Source: JBAXTZ01 sp037129925 | GTDB taxonomy: Bacteria > Bacillota > Negativicutes > JBAXTZ01 | Length of the DNA: 64,000 nt | Assembly (NCBI GenBank): GCA_037129925.1 | Contig: JBAXTZ010000013.1 | Span: forward strand, 1 to 64,000 | Reading direction: 5' to 3' | Shown: in pieces, positions 1 through 6,830 of the stretch | Position numbering within the stretch: position 1 is the first letter of the stretch | Layout of the letters: each line of letters begins with the position of its first letter | Notes under the pieces: generated by a model | The model's input: the letters and a program-made list of their open reading frames with translations, nothing else | Database searches by the model: none | What the model was told of the DNA's origin: nothing | Position numbers and translations under genes: made by a program

Positions 1-2
1 GC

Positions 3-137
3 ACTGCCGGTCAGCAAAGAATTGGAAAAGACTATTTGCTACAGTTGGCATTTCCCCTCCCCCCCCTCGCCGAGCAGCAGCGTATCGTCGAGCGGCTTGA
101 ACAGTTGTTGCCGATGTGCGCGGGGTTGGGGATATGA
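3..137 (+). CDS. hsdS: Type I restriction specificity subunit (HsdS), C-terminal end, partial
   Basis: The window opens inside a gene. Reading from base 3 there is an uninterrupted frame of 44 codons ending in TGA at 135-137. It contains FPLPPLAEQQRIVERLEQLL, the stretch that closes target recognition domains of type I restriction HsdS subunits (PLPPLxEQxxIV followed by a helical conserved region). HsdS sets the DNA sequence recognised by the HsdM methylase and HsdR nuclease. The rest of the gene and any hsdM or hsdR lie upstream and cannot be seen, so whether the system is intact is unknown. It marks the start of a defence-rich region. Confidence 0.75.
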   Translation, partial: TAGQQRIGKDYLLQLAFPLPPLAEQQRIVERLEQLLPMCAGLGI

Positions 138-183
138 AGTAAGTAAAAATGGTGGTAGGATTTTATATAGACAATCAGTACGA

Positions 184-224
184 AGCAGCAGATAAGTGTA
201 AAAAAATTACACTTATCTGCTGCT
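184..224. repeat. 18-bp perfect inverted repeat upstream of the AAA/TOPRIM pair
   Basis: Bases 184-201 (AGCAGCAGATAAGTGTAA) are the exact reverse complement of 207-224, with a five-A loop at 202-206. There is no T-run after the right arm, so it does not look like an intrinsic terminator in the plus direction. The right arm overlaps the likely -35 box of the next gene, which suggests an operator, or a hairpin at the end of the hsdS transcript. Confidence 0.75.
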
Positions 225-236
225 GTCTGCTATAAT
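207..236 (+). promoter_or_regulatory. Promoter of the AAA ATPase / TOPRIM-like operon
   Basis: A perfect TATAAT (231-236) lies 18 nt after TTACAC (207-212, 4/6 match to TTGACA). Transcription would start near 243, giving a leader of about 10 nt before the ATG at 253. The -35 lies within the right arm of the perfect inverted repeat at 184-224. The same GCTATAAT block recurs before other genes in this window. Confidence 0.55.
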
Positions 237-252
237 GCTAGTTGAGGTGCGT

Positions 253-1422
253 ATGCTAACTAAATTAATTTTGGAAAATTATCTGTCATACAAGAATCGA
301 ACGGAGTTTGATTTCAAAAAAACAAAATACGAGCAATTGCCTGGCAACTGCGCCGACAATGGCGTTCTAAAAGGCGCAGTTTTTATCGGCGGAAACGCAA
401 CGGGCAAATCTAATGTTATTAAAGCGCTAAGATTGTTATTAGATATACTTGTCGGAGAATCCTATGAAAAGTTGGATTTGTTGCCGTGGTTGCCGGGAAA
501 TAACAAGAATACCTTGTGCGAATATCATTTCGTGATAGGTGATGATGAATTAAAATACTCTTTTGTGCATGATTTAAGTGTTGGTTTTATAGAAGAACGG
601 TTGATGCTAAATGACCGTCAGATATTTTTAAGAGATAAGCAGGGCGCTAAGGCTGAAATAACAAAAGGGGTCGTAGTTGAATATTTAGCGGAAAACATTA
701 AGGCAGATTCATCGGCTTTAAGAAAGCTGTATTTTGATAGCCAAGGATTTATTGAGTTACCCGCTATCAAAAAGTGGTTTGATTTCCTTAGAAACTCTGT
801 GTATTTTAACCCGCTTGATAAAGAAGTGCATTCGTATAGTGGTGTTGATTTTAATTTTGTTGAGTACTATGTAAAAAACAAAGCTAATTATGAAATTGTC
901 AACAAGGTGCTTGAACAGATTAAGTACTCTATGGCTGTATCGATCGTATTTAATGATGAAAGCAACCCGCTTGAAGCGCCATCGATTAATAATATTTTTA
1001 TGGATAGAAAGGATAAAAAATTATCATTACCGATTACGTTAGAATCAGACGGCAATCAAACACTTCTGAAATTAATTCCCTGTGCTTACCACGTAATAGC
1101 GAATAGAGGGATGTTGCTAATTGATGAATTTTCCTCAGGTTTACACAACGCTCTCGAAAAAGTTTTTATAGATTATTTTATGAAAAATGCTGGGTTTTCC
1201 CAATTGTTTTTAGTAACTCATTCTACGAATATTTTAACTACTGCTACTTTGCGTCCTGACCAAATTTTTATTATTAATTATAAGCTAAACGAGGGCAGTG
1301 AATATGCCAGAGTGTCTAGTGCCAGCCCGCGGTTTGCGCAGAATATTGAGAAGATGTATCTGAGCGGCATCTTTGCCGATGTTCCAGCTTACGCTATCGA
1401 TACGGCAGAGACGCAGGCTTAA
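253..1422 (+). CDS. AAA-family ATPase (AAA_15/AAA_21, AbiLi/RloA-like)
   Basis: The protein has about 389 residues. It starts LTKLILENYLSYKN, typical of SMC/OLD-like ABC-ATPases, followed by Walker A GGNATGKS (residues 46-53), a Walker B strand LLIDEFSSGLH and a switch histidine in LVTHSTNIL. Such ATPases pair with nuclease partners in AbiL, RloAB, PARIS and Septu-type defence systems. The ATG at 253 is preferred because GAGGTG lies just before it and it starts at the conserved N-terminal strand; the ATG at 235 overlaps the -10 box. The next gene begins 2 nt after the stop and is probably co-translated. The ATPase assignment is strong; the defence role is inferred from partner and position. 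Confidence 0.85.
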   Translation: MLTKLILENYLSYKNRTEFDFKKTKYEQLPGNCADNGVLKGAVFIGGNATGKSNVIKALRLLLDILVGESYEKLDLLPWLPGNNKNTLCEYHFVIGDDELKYSFVHDLSVGFIEERLMLNDRQIFLRDKQGAKAEITKGVVVEYLAENIKADSSALRKLYFDSQGFIELPAIKKWFDFLRNSVYFNPLDKEVHSYSGVDFNFVEYYVKNKANYEIVNKVLEQIKYSMAVSIVFNDESNPLEAPSINNIFMDRKDKKLSLPITLESDGNQTLLKLIPCAYHVIANRGMLLIDEFSSGLHNALEKVFIDYFMKNAGFSQLFLVTHSTNILTTATLRPDQIFIINYKLNEGSEYARVSSASPRFAQNIEKMYLSGIFADVPAYAIDTAETQA

Positions 1423-1424
1423 CT

Positions 1425-2186
1425 ATGAAGTTGAGCGTAGACCAAAGAATTGGTAATGTTCTATTTGTCGTTGAAGGAGAGCAGTTTGAAGTTCAATTGC
1501 TCAAACATATCTTTTATACACTATTGGACTATAGGACGTTAACTCGAAGAAGGCGCCCTGCTTCAGGGTTTCAAACTTATCAAAGCCAAACTGCGCATTC
1601 GACGGTGTATGTAATTAGCGCTCCAAATTCAAACGTTGCGAGCGTGTTATCCGGCAAGGATTATCTTGATGCATTGTACAGCACGCTATACGCAGAGTAT
1701 TCTGTCAATATCGACAATTTAACAACTTTCTTTATTTTCGATCGAGATAATGCCACAAATCCTCAGCCTGTTATTGACAACCTGCTCAGTATACTCCAAA
1801 ACCCTCAGGATAATGACGAGTGCGAAAGAGGGGGCTTGTTGCTCTTGAGTTATCCGTCTATAGAATCGTATTTGTTGCCACTATGTCCAGCGGTGGGGGA
1901 TGGTCTAATGAATGCAAATGCGCTCAAAAAACATCTTAGAGCTAACCGTGTCCAGCCGAGTAGAATAAGTAGCGACGATTTGTTGGGTTCCTATGGAGTG
2001 CTTGAGAATTTTATAACCAAACATCTTGGAATAGATATTGAAAGCAAACTTGAATCCTATGGACATGAGGTGAACAAGCCTTTAGAAAGCTATCAATCAA
2101 GGCAACTGGCGACGAATGGTTGCTATAGATTTGTAAGCTCGTTGGTATTTGCGTTGAGATACTTAAATGTCATTATGCCGGACTAA
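1425..2186 (+). CDS. TOPRIM-like (RloB/AbiLii-like) partner protein
   Basis: The protein has 253 residues and no family I can name with certainty. Three motifs resemble RloB/AbiLii and other TOPRIM-fold nucleases: an N-terminal strand plus acidic residue LFVVEGEQFE (13-22), a strand ending in paired aspartates FFIFDRDN (102-109), and LLSYPSIESYLL (about 140-151), which matches the place of the SNPxFExWLL motif of RloB. It follows the AAA ATPase by 2 nt, the usual arrangement of ATPase-sensor plus TOPRIM-effector pairs. The nuclease function is inferred; the family could equally be a diverged OLD- or AriB-like protein. Confidence 0.65.
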   Translation: MKLSVDQRIGNVLFVVEGEQFEVQLLKHIFYTLLDYRTLTRRRRPASGFQTYQSQTAHSTVYVISAPNSNVASVLSGKDYLDALYSTLYAEYSVNIDNLTTFFIFDRDNATNPQPVIDNLLSILQNPQDNDECERGGLLLLSYPSIESYLLPLCPAVGDGLMNANALKKHLRANRVQPSRISSDDLLGSYGVLENFITKHLGIDIESKLESYGHEVNKPLESYQSRQLATNGCYRFVSSLVFALRYLNVIMPD

Positions 2187-2296
2187 GTCAGCGCTATGCT
2201 GACGGTGTTGCTAAAGCAGCTATTGCCGCTGTTACCACACCAGCGACCAATTGGATGAGCTAATGTTCGAAAACGGAAGATCTGGTGCAATGAAAT

Positions 2297-2315
2297 AAAA
2301 AAACGCCTTGCGGCG
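2297..2315 (-). terminator. Intrinsic terminator of the minus-strand HEPN/MNT operon
   Basis: On the minus strand a short GC hairpin (CGCC-GCAA-GGCG, 2304-2315) is followed by seven T (2297-2303). It lies about 35 nt beyond the stop of the HEPN gene. The preceding 2187-2296 stretch shows no supported gene. Confidence 0.65.
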
Positions 2316-2349
2316 CTTAGCATAGCTCTTTGTTCACAAGTGTTTTTAT

Positions 2350-2715
2350 CTAATTTACGAATATTACTGCGTTTTCTACCTGCTTTTGAGCGTCGAATTT
2401 TGATGCGACATAGAAATCATCATAGTCGCATTTGAGTCGCGTTTGAAACGCATTGTTGAGGATAGCGTTTAGCTCAATACTAACGATTCCAGTTTTTACA
2501 AATAGTTGATGAAATTTCCCTATGACAGTGGAGTGTCTTTTGCTATCTGTTTCGTATTGCGCGAGCAATGCTCTCGTGACATGGAACATTGCATAATAGG
2601 CTCGGTTAGCAGCTTGGGCGTATCTATCAGATGCTAGGAGCTGTTGTGCAGTAGCGAGGTCAGCTTCAGCTTTTTCTACGCGATATGTTATAAGAGCTAC
2701 AAACTCAGGCTGCAT
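2350..2715 (-). CDS. HEPN-domain toxin (module 1)
   Basis: This HEPN-domain protein has about 121 residues. HEPN proteins of this type are RNase toxins neutralised by the adjacent minimal nucleotidyltransferase (MNT). The catalytic-type motif R-x6-H is present in AANRAYYAMFH (about 36-46 from this start), followed by KRHSTVIGKFHQLFVKTG, the usual KxHs-G-v-x-F segment. I chose the ATG at 2715 because AAGGA lies 10 nt upstream; it overlaps the end of the MNT gene by 11 bp. An in-frame ATG at 2733 is the alternative. Unlike modules 3 and 4 the motif histidine is kept. Confidence 0.8.
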   Translation of the reverse strand: MQPEFVALITYRVEKAEADLATAQQLLASDRYAQAANRAYYAMFHVTRALLAQYETDSKRHSTVIGKFHQLFVKTGIVSIELNAILNNAFQTRLKCDYDDFYVASKFDAQKQVENAVIFVN

Positions 2716-3046
2716 AAAGCACACATCCTTCATTTCGGATATTCTTGTATAGCGGTAAGAAGTTTACCCATTTTTGAAAATGCAGCTGATTTTGAGTGAT
2801 GATGCTGATTAGCAGACCGTGTTTGGCGCTGAAATATGAGGTGGCATCGGTGAGCTTGCGATCCAATTCCGAAAGTTGCTCGTTATCTAAATCGGTGAGT
2901 ACTAGAATATCGAGATCAGACCATTCATCGGCTTCGCCGCGAGCGTATGATCCAAAGACTATAATTTGTTTGATGTTAGTGGCATTGTTGCTGAGGAGTA
3001 GTTCAATAACCGCTGGTAACAGTGCAAGTTTATGGATGTCTAGCAT
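2705..3046 (-). CDS. MNT-type nucleotidyltransferase antitoxin (module 1)
   Basis: The protein has about 113 residues and the nucleotidyltransferase signature GSYARGEADEWSDLDILV, that is GS-x10-DxD, which binds the metal and nucleotide. MNT proteins paired with HEPN toxins act as antitoxins and in the studied MntA/HepT pair modify a HEPN tyrosine by AMP transfer. The ATG at 3046 has GAGG five nt upstream on the minus strand. It is the first gene of a two-gene operon, its end overlapping the HEPN gene. The gap 3053-3249 beyond its promoter shows no gene I can support. Confidence 0.83.
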   Translation of the reverse strand: MLDIHKLALLPAVIELLLSNNATNIKQIIVFGSYARGEADEWSDLDILVLTDLDNEQLSELDRKLTDATSYFSAKHGLLISIITQNQLHFQKWVNFLPLYKNIRNEGCVLYAA

Positions 3047-3249
3047 AACCACCTCAATTCTGTTGTTATAAGTATTCTAGCATAAAGTGCAGTGTTTTAC
3101 TATTACCCAAAATTGAAGCACCAGCAACCAATCTCCACTAATGACCAACGACAAACGACTACATCATCGACCTTGTGGCGTATCAATGCGCTCAACCAGA
3201 CTGCTCACGAGCAGATTGTTGTGGAACTCGCGGAAAAAAATAAGCCTTT

Positions 3250-4635
3250 TCACACCATCCAAAACGGCACATAAACAACTTTGTCTTTGATGGATAGTTG
3301 ATTTTTGGTGATAACAATGCCGTATTGGCAATCAAATTCGCGCATGAAGGCATGGAGGCCGCCGAGGTCGCTGTCTGTAAATTTATTGCGAAATTTCACC
3401 TCTATCGGAATGAGTTTGTTGCCAAGGTTGAGAACTGCGTCTACTTCTTGTTTGCCCTCGCGCCAGTAGCCGACAGTCGCAAAATTATTATCGGCGAATT
3501 GTTTGAGTGCGTTATATACCGCACCTTCTGCGAGCAAACCACGGCTCTTGTCGGTGAGCGTGTATTCGCGCAGCAGGGCATTACGAATGCCGCAGTCGCT
3601 GATGTATAACTTCTTATTCTTGCGAATTGTTTTGGCGACATTAGTCGAGTAAGGTTCAGATATATTTATTAAAAAAGATTTTTGTAGATAGTCGGCATAT
3701 ATCGATGCGGTAAGCCTGTCGAGTCCAACTGTTTCTCCCAAAGAAGTGTACGAAAATCCTTGCCCGCTATGATCGGCTATAGCGTATAGTAGTCGCTCGA
3801 GTATTTCAGGGTTTTTGATGTTGAAAATATTGATAATATCTTTGAACAACGCCGCATACACTATGTCTTCGCCTAGATGATGCAGCCATTGCCGATCGTT
3901 GTCGTAAGCGAGTAGTTCTGGATAACCTCCGCAAATCAGATAACGATTTATGAGGCTATTGACAGCTGGCTCGCATAGGCCGAGCAGCATATTGTAAGTG
4001 CTACTATACTGCATGGCTGACGAATGTGGGTCTAACCAATCGATAGACGTTGAGAAAAACTCATCTAAACTCGTCTCAGTGGAATGAGCGGCGACTTGCA
4101 TGCGAGCATATTGCGAAAAGCGCAAAGGAAAAATCACTTGTCGCTCGATACGCCCTTGTAGTGATTCTTTGGAATGTAGCATTATATGCGCCGCGCTTGA
4201 GCCGCTGACGAAGAACTTTATAGTCACTCGGCGATCATAGTAATCTTTGAGGTGCAGTTGCCAGTCGTCCAGAACATGAACTTCGTCGATAAAGATATAT
4301 ACACGATTTGTTAGCGCGCTATCAGCTTCGTTGAGAACCTCGGTAAGGTAGTAGTCAATTATTTGGCTGGTGCTGTATGCGCGCAGTGTCGGCGTGTCGC
4401 CAGAAAAATACAAAATTCTTTTATTATCCACGCCTGTTTGAAGTAAATGCGCAATTGTCTGTAGGAGTAGAGTTGACTTGCCAACGCGACGTGCACCTAG
4501 CACTGCTGTAATACGACGCTGTGTGCAGGCTTCAATCAATTGCTTAAGCTCGCTACGCGCACTAGTTGTATAGTCAAAAATCACGGTGTTGTTTTGCCAC
4601 CAGGAATTAGATTTATTTAGGGCAGTAGCTAGCAT
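3250..4635 (-). CDS. AAA_14/DUF4143 ATPase
   Basis: The protein has about 461 residues. The N-terminal ATPase has Walker A GARRVGKST and Walker B YIFIDEVH followed by a sensor strand FFVSGSSA. The C-terminal half is DUF4143 and ends with a PD-(D/E)xK-like pattern, EVDAVLNLGNKLIPIEVK. Such proteins are common single genes in mobile and defence regions; their substrate is unknown. The minus-strand ATG at 4635 is preferred over an in-frame start at 4761 because GCGAGGTG lies five nt upstream and a TATAAT box sits at 4667-4672. A homologous ATPase begins at 63719, near the other end of the window. Confidence 0.8.
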   Translation of the reverse strand: MLATALNKSNSWWQNNTVIFDYTTSARSELKQLIEACTQRRITAVLGARRVGKSTLLLQTIAHLLQTGVDNKRILYFSGDTPTLRAYSTSQIIDYYLTEVLNEADSALTNRVYIFIDEVHVLDDWQLHLKDYYDRRVTIKFFVSGSSAAHIMLHSKESLQGRIERQVIFPLRFSQYARMQVAAHSTETSLDEFFSTSIDWLDPHSSAMQYSSTYNMLLGLCEPAVNSLINRYLICGGYPELLAYDNDRQWLHHLGEDIVYAALFKDIINIFNIKNPEILERLLYAIADHSGQGFSYTSLGETVGLDRLTASIYADYLQKSFLINISEPYSTNVAKTIRKNKKLYISDCGIRNALLREYTLTDKSRGLLAEGAVYNALKQFADNNFATVGYWREGKQEVDAVLNLGNKLIPIEVKFRNKFTDSDLGGLHAFMREFDCQYGIVITKNQLSIKDKVVYVPFWMV

Positions 4636-4666
4636 ACTCACCTCGCATATTTTGCATAGTAAGTGC

Positions 4667-4731
4667 ATTATAGCAAATTTGTTTTGTGAAATCGACAAAT
4701 TTAACATAATTTGTTCTGTGAAATCGACAAA
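4667..4731 (-). promoter_or_regulatory. Promoter with two direct-repeat operator-like sites
   Basis: The minus strand carries TATAAT at 4667-4672 for the DUF4143 ATPase. Immediately upstream two 22-bp copies (4678-4699 and 4710-4731) differ by a single base and contain GTGAAATCGACAAA on the plus strand; they are spaced 32 bp start to start, about three helical turns. No good -35 box is seen at 17 bp, so the repeats may bind a regulator. They lie in the divergent gap shared with HEPN/MNT module 2. Confidence 0.5.
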
Positions 4732-4821
4732 CAATGTTGTCGCTAAATTGATAATTGACAATTAGGCGGCGCGTTTCGTTTAATTGGTGACGAAAAAAAG
4801 ACATTTTACCTGTATATTTGC

Positions 4822-4827
4822 TATAAT
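4822..4827 (+). promoter_or_regulatory. -10 box of HEPN/MNT module 2
   Basis: A perfect TATAAT in the context TTTGCTATAATTAGGC lies 26 nt before the MNT start, and the same context recurs before the aas-like gene at 19216. No convincing -35 is visible at 16-18 bp. Confidence 0.45.
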
Positions 4828-4853
4828 TAGGCACTGCTAAAAGCGAGGTGAGC

Positions 4854-5159
4854 ATGATGCGAATGACTGACAAACAGCGAATATGCGCTACTACCATTTT
4901 GCGAAAATATTTTGGCGCTGATTCTACAATCCGGTTATTTGGTTCTCGTGCCGACGATAGTAAACGTGGCGGCGATTATGATTTTTTTGTGGAAACCGAT
5001 GTTGAAGATGTCTTGGAAGCGCGGAATTTGGCGCAGACGGAATTATTTCTATCGATGGAATTTCTGGAACAACGGGTTGATATCGTGGTAAAGAGCCGCC
5101 AGTCGGAATATCAATTGCCAATCTACAGAATCGCCATACAAGAAGGAGTTGTTCTGTGA
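4854..5159 (+). CDS. MNT-type nucleotidyltransferase antitoxin (module 2, MntA-like)
   Basis: The protein has about 101 residues with the signature LFGSRADDSKRGGDYDFFVE, that is GS-x9-DxD. It resembles MntA of the MntA/HepT toxin-antitoxin system, which transfers AMP to a tyrosine of the partner toxin. The start was set at the ATG at 4854 (ATG at 4857 also possible) because GCGAGGTG ends four nt before it. Its stop codon overlaps the GTG start of the HEPN gene (GTGA), so the two are translationally coupled. Confidence 0.78.
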   Translation: MMRMTDKQRICATTILRKYFGADSTIRLFGSRADDSKRGGDYDFFVETDVEDVLEARNLAQTELFLSMEFLEQRVDIVVKSRQSEYQLPIYRIAIQEGVVL

Positions 5160-5656
5160 ATATTTATAAAGTTAAGATTGAAAAGGCAATTGAACAATGT
5201 GATATCCATGCCAGCGTTTTGAACAGCGCTATCGATGAGCTTAACTCCAGCGTCGACATAATGAATGTTAGCGATATCGCGCTAATTGATACTTGGCAGG
5301 TACTACGGTCGCTCGATCAGATTGCTTATCGATTCCAGCGGCTGCAAGATGAAATGGGTCGAGTGCTGTTGCCGTCGATACCATACGCGTTGCACGAAAA
5401 CATTTCTGATGATGCGACTTTCGTTGAAAAACTGAATTGGTTGGAGAAGAATAACTATTTAAGCGCAGCAGCAGACTGGATAAAACTACGCCAGTTCCGC
5501 AATTCATTAGCTCACGAATATCCCGGTGAGCCACAATTAAAATTGCGCTTACTAAAAAAGCTGCTAGTTCATTGCGCGGAAATGGTGGCTATTTATACCA
5601 AGGTCAAAGATAAATACTTTGTCTCGATAGAACTTGTCGATAGCACGGAAGCTTGA
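5156..5656 (+). CDS. HEPN toxin, HepT-like (module 2)
   Basis: The protein has 166 residues, mostly helical. It keeps the RNase motif of the HepT family, R-x4-H-x-Y, in QFRNSLAHEYP (about 114-124). In characterised HepT the tyrosine is the residue AMPylated by MntA, so this pair has everything needed for that mechanism. It starts with GTG, with AAGGAG about 8 nt upstream, and overlaps the MNT stop. It belongs to a different HEPN subfamily from modules 1, 3, 4 and 5, which carry a YYAxF motif instead. Confidence 0.78.
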   Translation: MNIYKVKIEKAIEQCDIHASVLNSAIDELNSSVDIMNVSDIALIDTWQVLRSLDQIAYRFQRLQDEMGRVLLPSIPYALHENISDDATFVEKLNWLEKNNYLSAAADWIKLRQFRNSLAHEYPGEPQLKLRLLKKLLVHCAEMVAIYTKVKDKYFVSIELVDSTEA

Positions 5657-5690
5657 AAAGCAACGTGACAAATATAGTTGTTGCATAATG

Positions 5691-5724
5691 TTTAAAAAAT
5701 GTTTCACATGAAACATTTTTTAAA
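5691..5724. repeat. 34-bp palindrome with a parS-like core
   Basis: Two 16-bp arms (5691-5706 and 5709-5724) are exact reverse complements around a central CA. The core at 5700-5715, TGTTTCACATGAAACA, differs by one base from the ParB site parS (TGTTTCACGTGAAACA). It is also A-tract, stem, T-tract in shape, so it could instead be a bidirectional terminator for the upstream HEPN/MNT genes or an operator for the regulator that starts at 5763. Confidence 0.6.
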
Positions 5725-5762
5725 TAACCAAAAAGAAGTTTGTTTATAAAATGGAGAGCTCA

Positions 5763-6278
5763 ATGTACGGAATACGCTTAAAAAAATATCGTGAGGCAAC
5801 GGGGCTGACTCGCACGGAAGTGGCGCGAGCGCTGGATATTACGGTGACGATGATTACTCGTTACGAGTGCGATGAAGCGTTGCCGGATATCGCGAAGTTT
5901 AGGATGTTGGCGAATATTTATCATACATCTACGGATGAATTGTGCGGCAATGTTCTGCAATATACCAGTGGTCCGGCGCTAGCGGAGTTGCGCAAGTTAG
6001 CTGGTAAGCCGGCATTGGATGTGGCGAAAATGCTGCGACTAAAACTGGGTGAATACGCAGAAATTGAAAACGGTGTCCGCGACATATCTCAGGATGCCTT
6101 GATTCGTGTCGGCGAATTTTTGGGAGTGTCAGGTGCAGATCTCGAGCAGCCACCGCTCATATATAGCCGCAAATTAATTGGCGCGGAAGAACGGTTTCGG
6201 CGGTGCCGGGAAAAAATGTCCCCAGAGCAGTTTGTAAAGTTGGTGGAGTTCTTGGAAACGCTGCCAGCTGGCAATTAG
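5763..6278 (+). CDS. XRE-family regulator with two tandem HTH domains
   Basis: The protein has about 171 residues. The first helix-turn-helix is LKKYREATGLTRTEVARALD with ITRYECDEALPD (residues about 4-45); the second, LRKLAGKPALDVAKMLRL with YAEIENGVRDIS, follows at about 75-120. The last 40 residues are a short acidic/basic tail. It is probably a DNA-binding repressor. The ATG at 5763 has GGAGAG four nt upstream; the ATG at 5751 lies upstream of that ribosome site. A 34-bp palindrome lies 38 bp before the gene and may be its operator. Confidence 0.8.
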   Translation: MYGIRLKKYREATGLTRTEVARALDITVTMITRYECDEALPDIAKFRMLANIYHTSTDELCGNVLQYTSGPALAELRKLAGKPALDVAKMLRLKLGEYAEIENGVRDISQDALIRVGEFLGVSGADLEQPPLIYSRKLIGAEERFRRCREKMSPEQFVKLVEFLETLPAGN

Positions 6279-6464
6279 GGCTTGTTCACGAAACGATCCG
6301 TCGTTTCTCTGGCGCATTAAGCCAAACCGTCGCTACGAGCTCCTTCAAACAGTACGGTTTTTTACGCTCACTTGTTGAAGCACAATTATCGGCTCGAATT
6401 AATGCGCGGATTGGAACGACGGAGTAAATTGATACTGAAACTGTGAGTTTTCATGAACACCCCC
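6278..6464. repeat. Imperfect 187-bp palindromic element (MITE- or REP-like)
   Basis: The outer ends, GGGCTTGTTCACGAAAC (6278-6294) and GTTTTCATGAACACCCC (6447-6463), are imperfect inverted copies. Inner segments also pair: CCGTCGTTTC with GGAACGACGG, and GCGCATTAA with TTAATGCGC. It contains no credible gene. It starts at the last base of the XRE stop codon. The rest of the gap to 6830 holds a perfect small hairpin (GCGGCA-GAAG-TGCCGC, 6563-6578), then the promoter and terminator listed separately. Confidence 0.5.
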
Positions 6465-6599
6465 TGGACGGCAATTAAGTAAACTTGTAAAAACCAAGCG
6501 GATGGTGTTAGAAAAATGGGTCGTGGTGTTTTTGGCATTACCGCTTAGGGCTGGCTAAGACTGCGGCAGAAGTGCCGCCGCTGCCGGCAAGAAGGTGTT

Positions 6600-6790
6600 T
6601 TGACGAATAATATAAAGTATCGCAAAATTTGTCGTGAGCGACGGTTTTAGCGCTGGGTAGTGCGATTGTTTGAGTGCGTTAGTAGAGTTGTTCTGGGTAC
6701 CGTTAAACGCATAGCGTTGCAGTTGCAGCTTCTGACGCTTTATAAAATAATGCTGATTAATTTAAACTCTACCGCCGGTAGAGTTTTTTT
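6600..6790 (+). promoter_or_regulatory. Promoter, leader and intrinsic terminator before hemW
   Basis: TTGACG (6600-6605) and CAAAAT (6623-6628) are 17 nt apart. About 135 nt further a ten-base-pair hairpin (6764-6773 with 6777-6786, loop GCC) runs into seven T (6784-6790). Either a short untranslated RNA of about 150 nt is made here, or this is an attenuated leader for hemW, whose start lies 40 nt beyond. No open frame of note is present and I do not recognise a riboswitch. Confidence 0.45.
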
Positions 6791-6830
6791 GCCGGTTTTG
6801 CTGTGAAAATGTGGTTTTGGAAGGATATTT

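Noticed and set aside
2796..3641. Short plus-strand frames opposite and beside the MNT and DUF4143 genes (2796-3071, 3092-3274, 3298-3609)
   Set aside because: No ribosome sites and no recognisable motifs; two lie opposite clear genes and the third lies in a gap with no supporting feature.
3250..4761. Upstream start of the DUF4143 ATPase at 4761
   Set aside because: The extra 42 residues would come from the direct-repeat promoter region; a good ribosome site and -10 box support the start at 4635.
5700..5715. Calling the palindrome a confirmed parS site
   Set aside because: It has one mismatch at the central CG and also fits a terminator or operator; there is no parAB gene in the window, so only the resemblance is reported.
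6203..6427. A 74-codon frame starting inside the XRE gene and running into the palindromic element
   Set aside because: It has no ribosome site and its sequence is explained by the inverted-repeat element.
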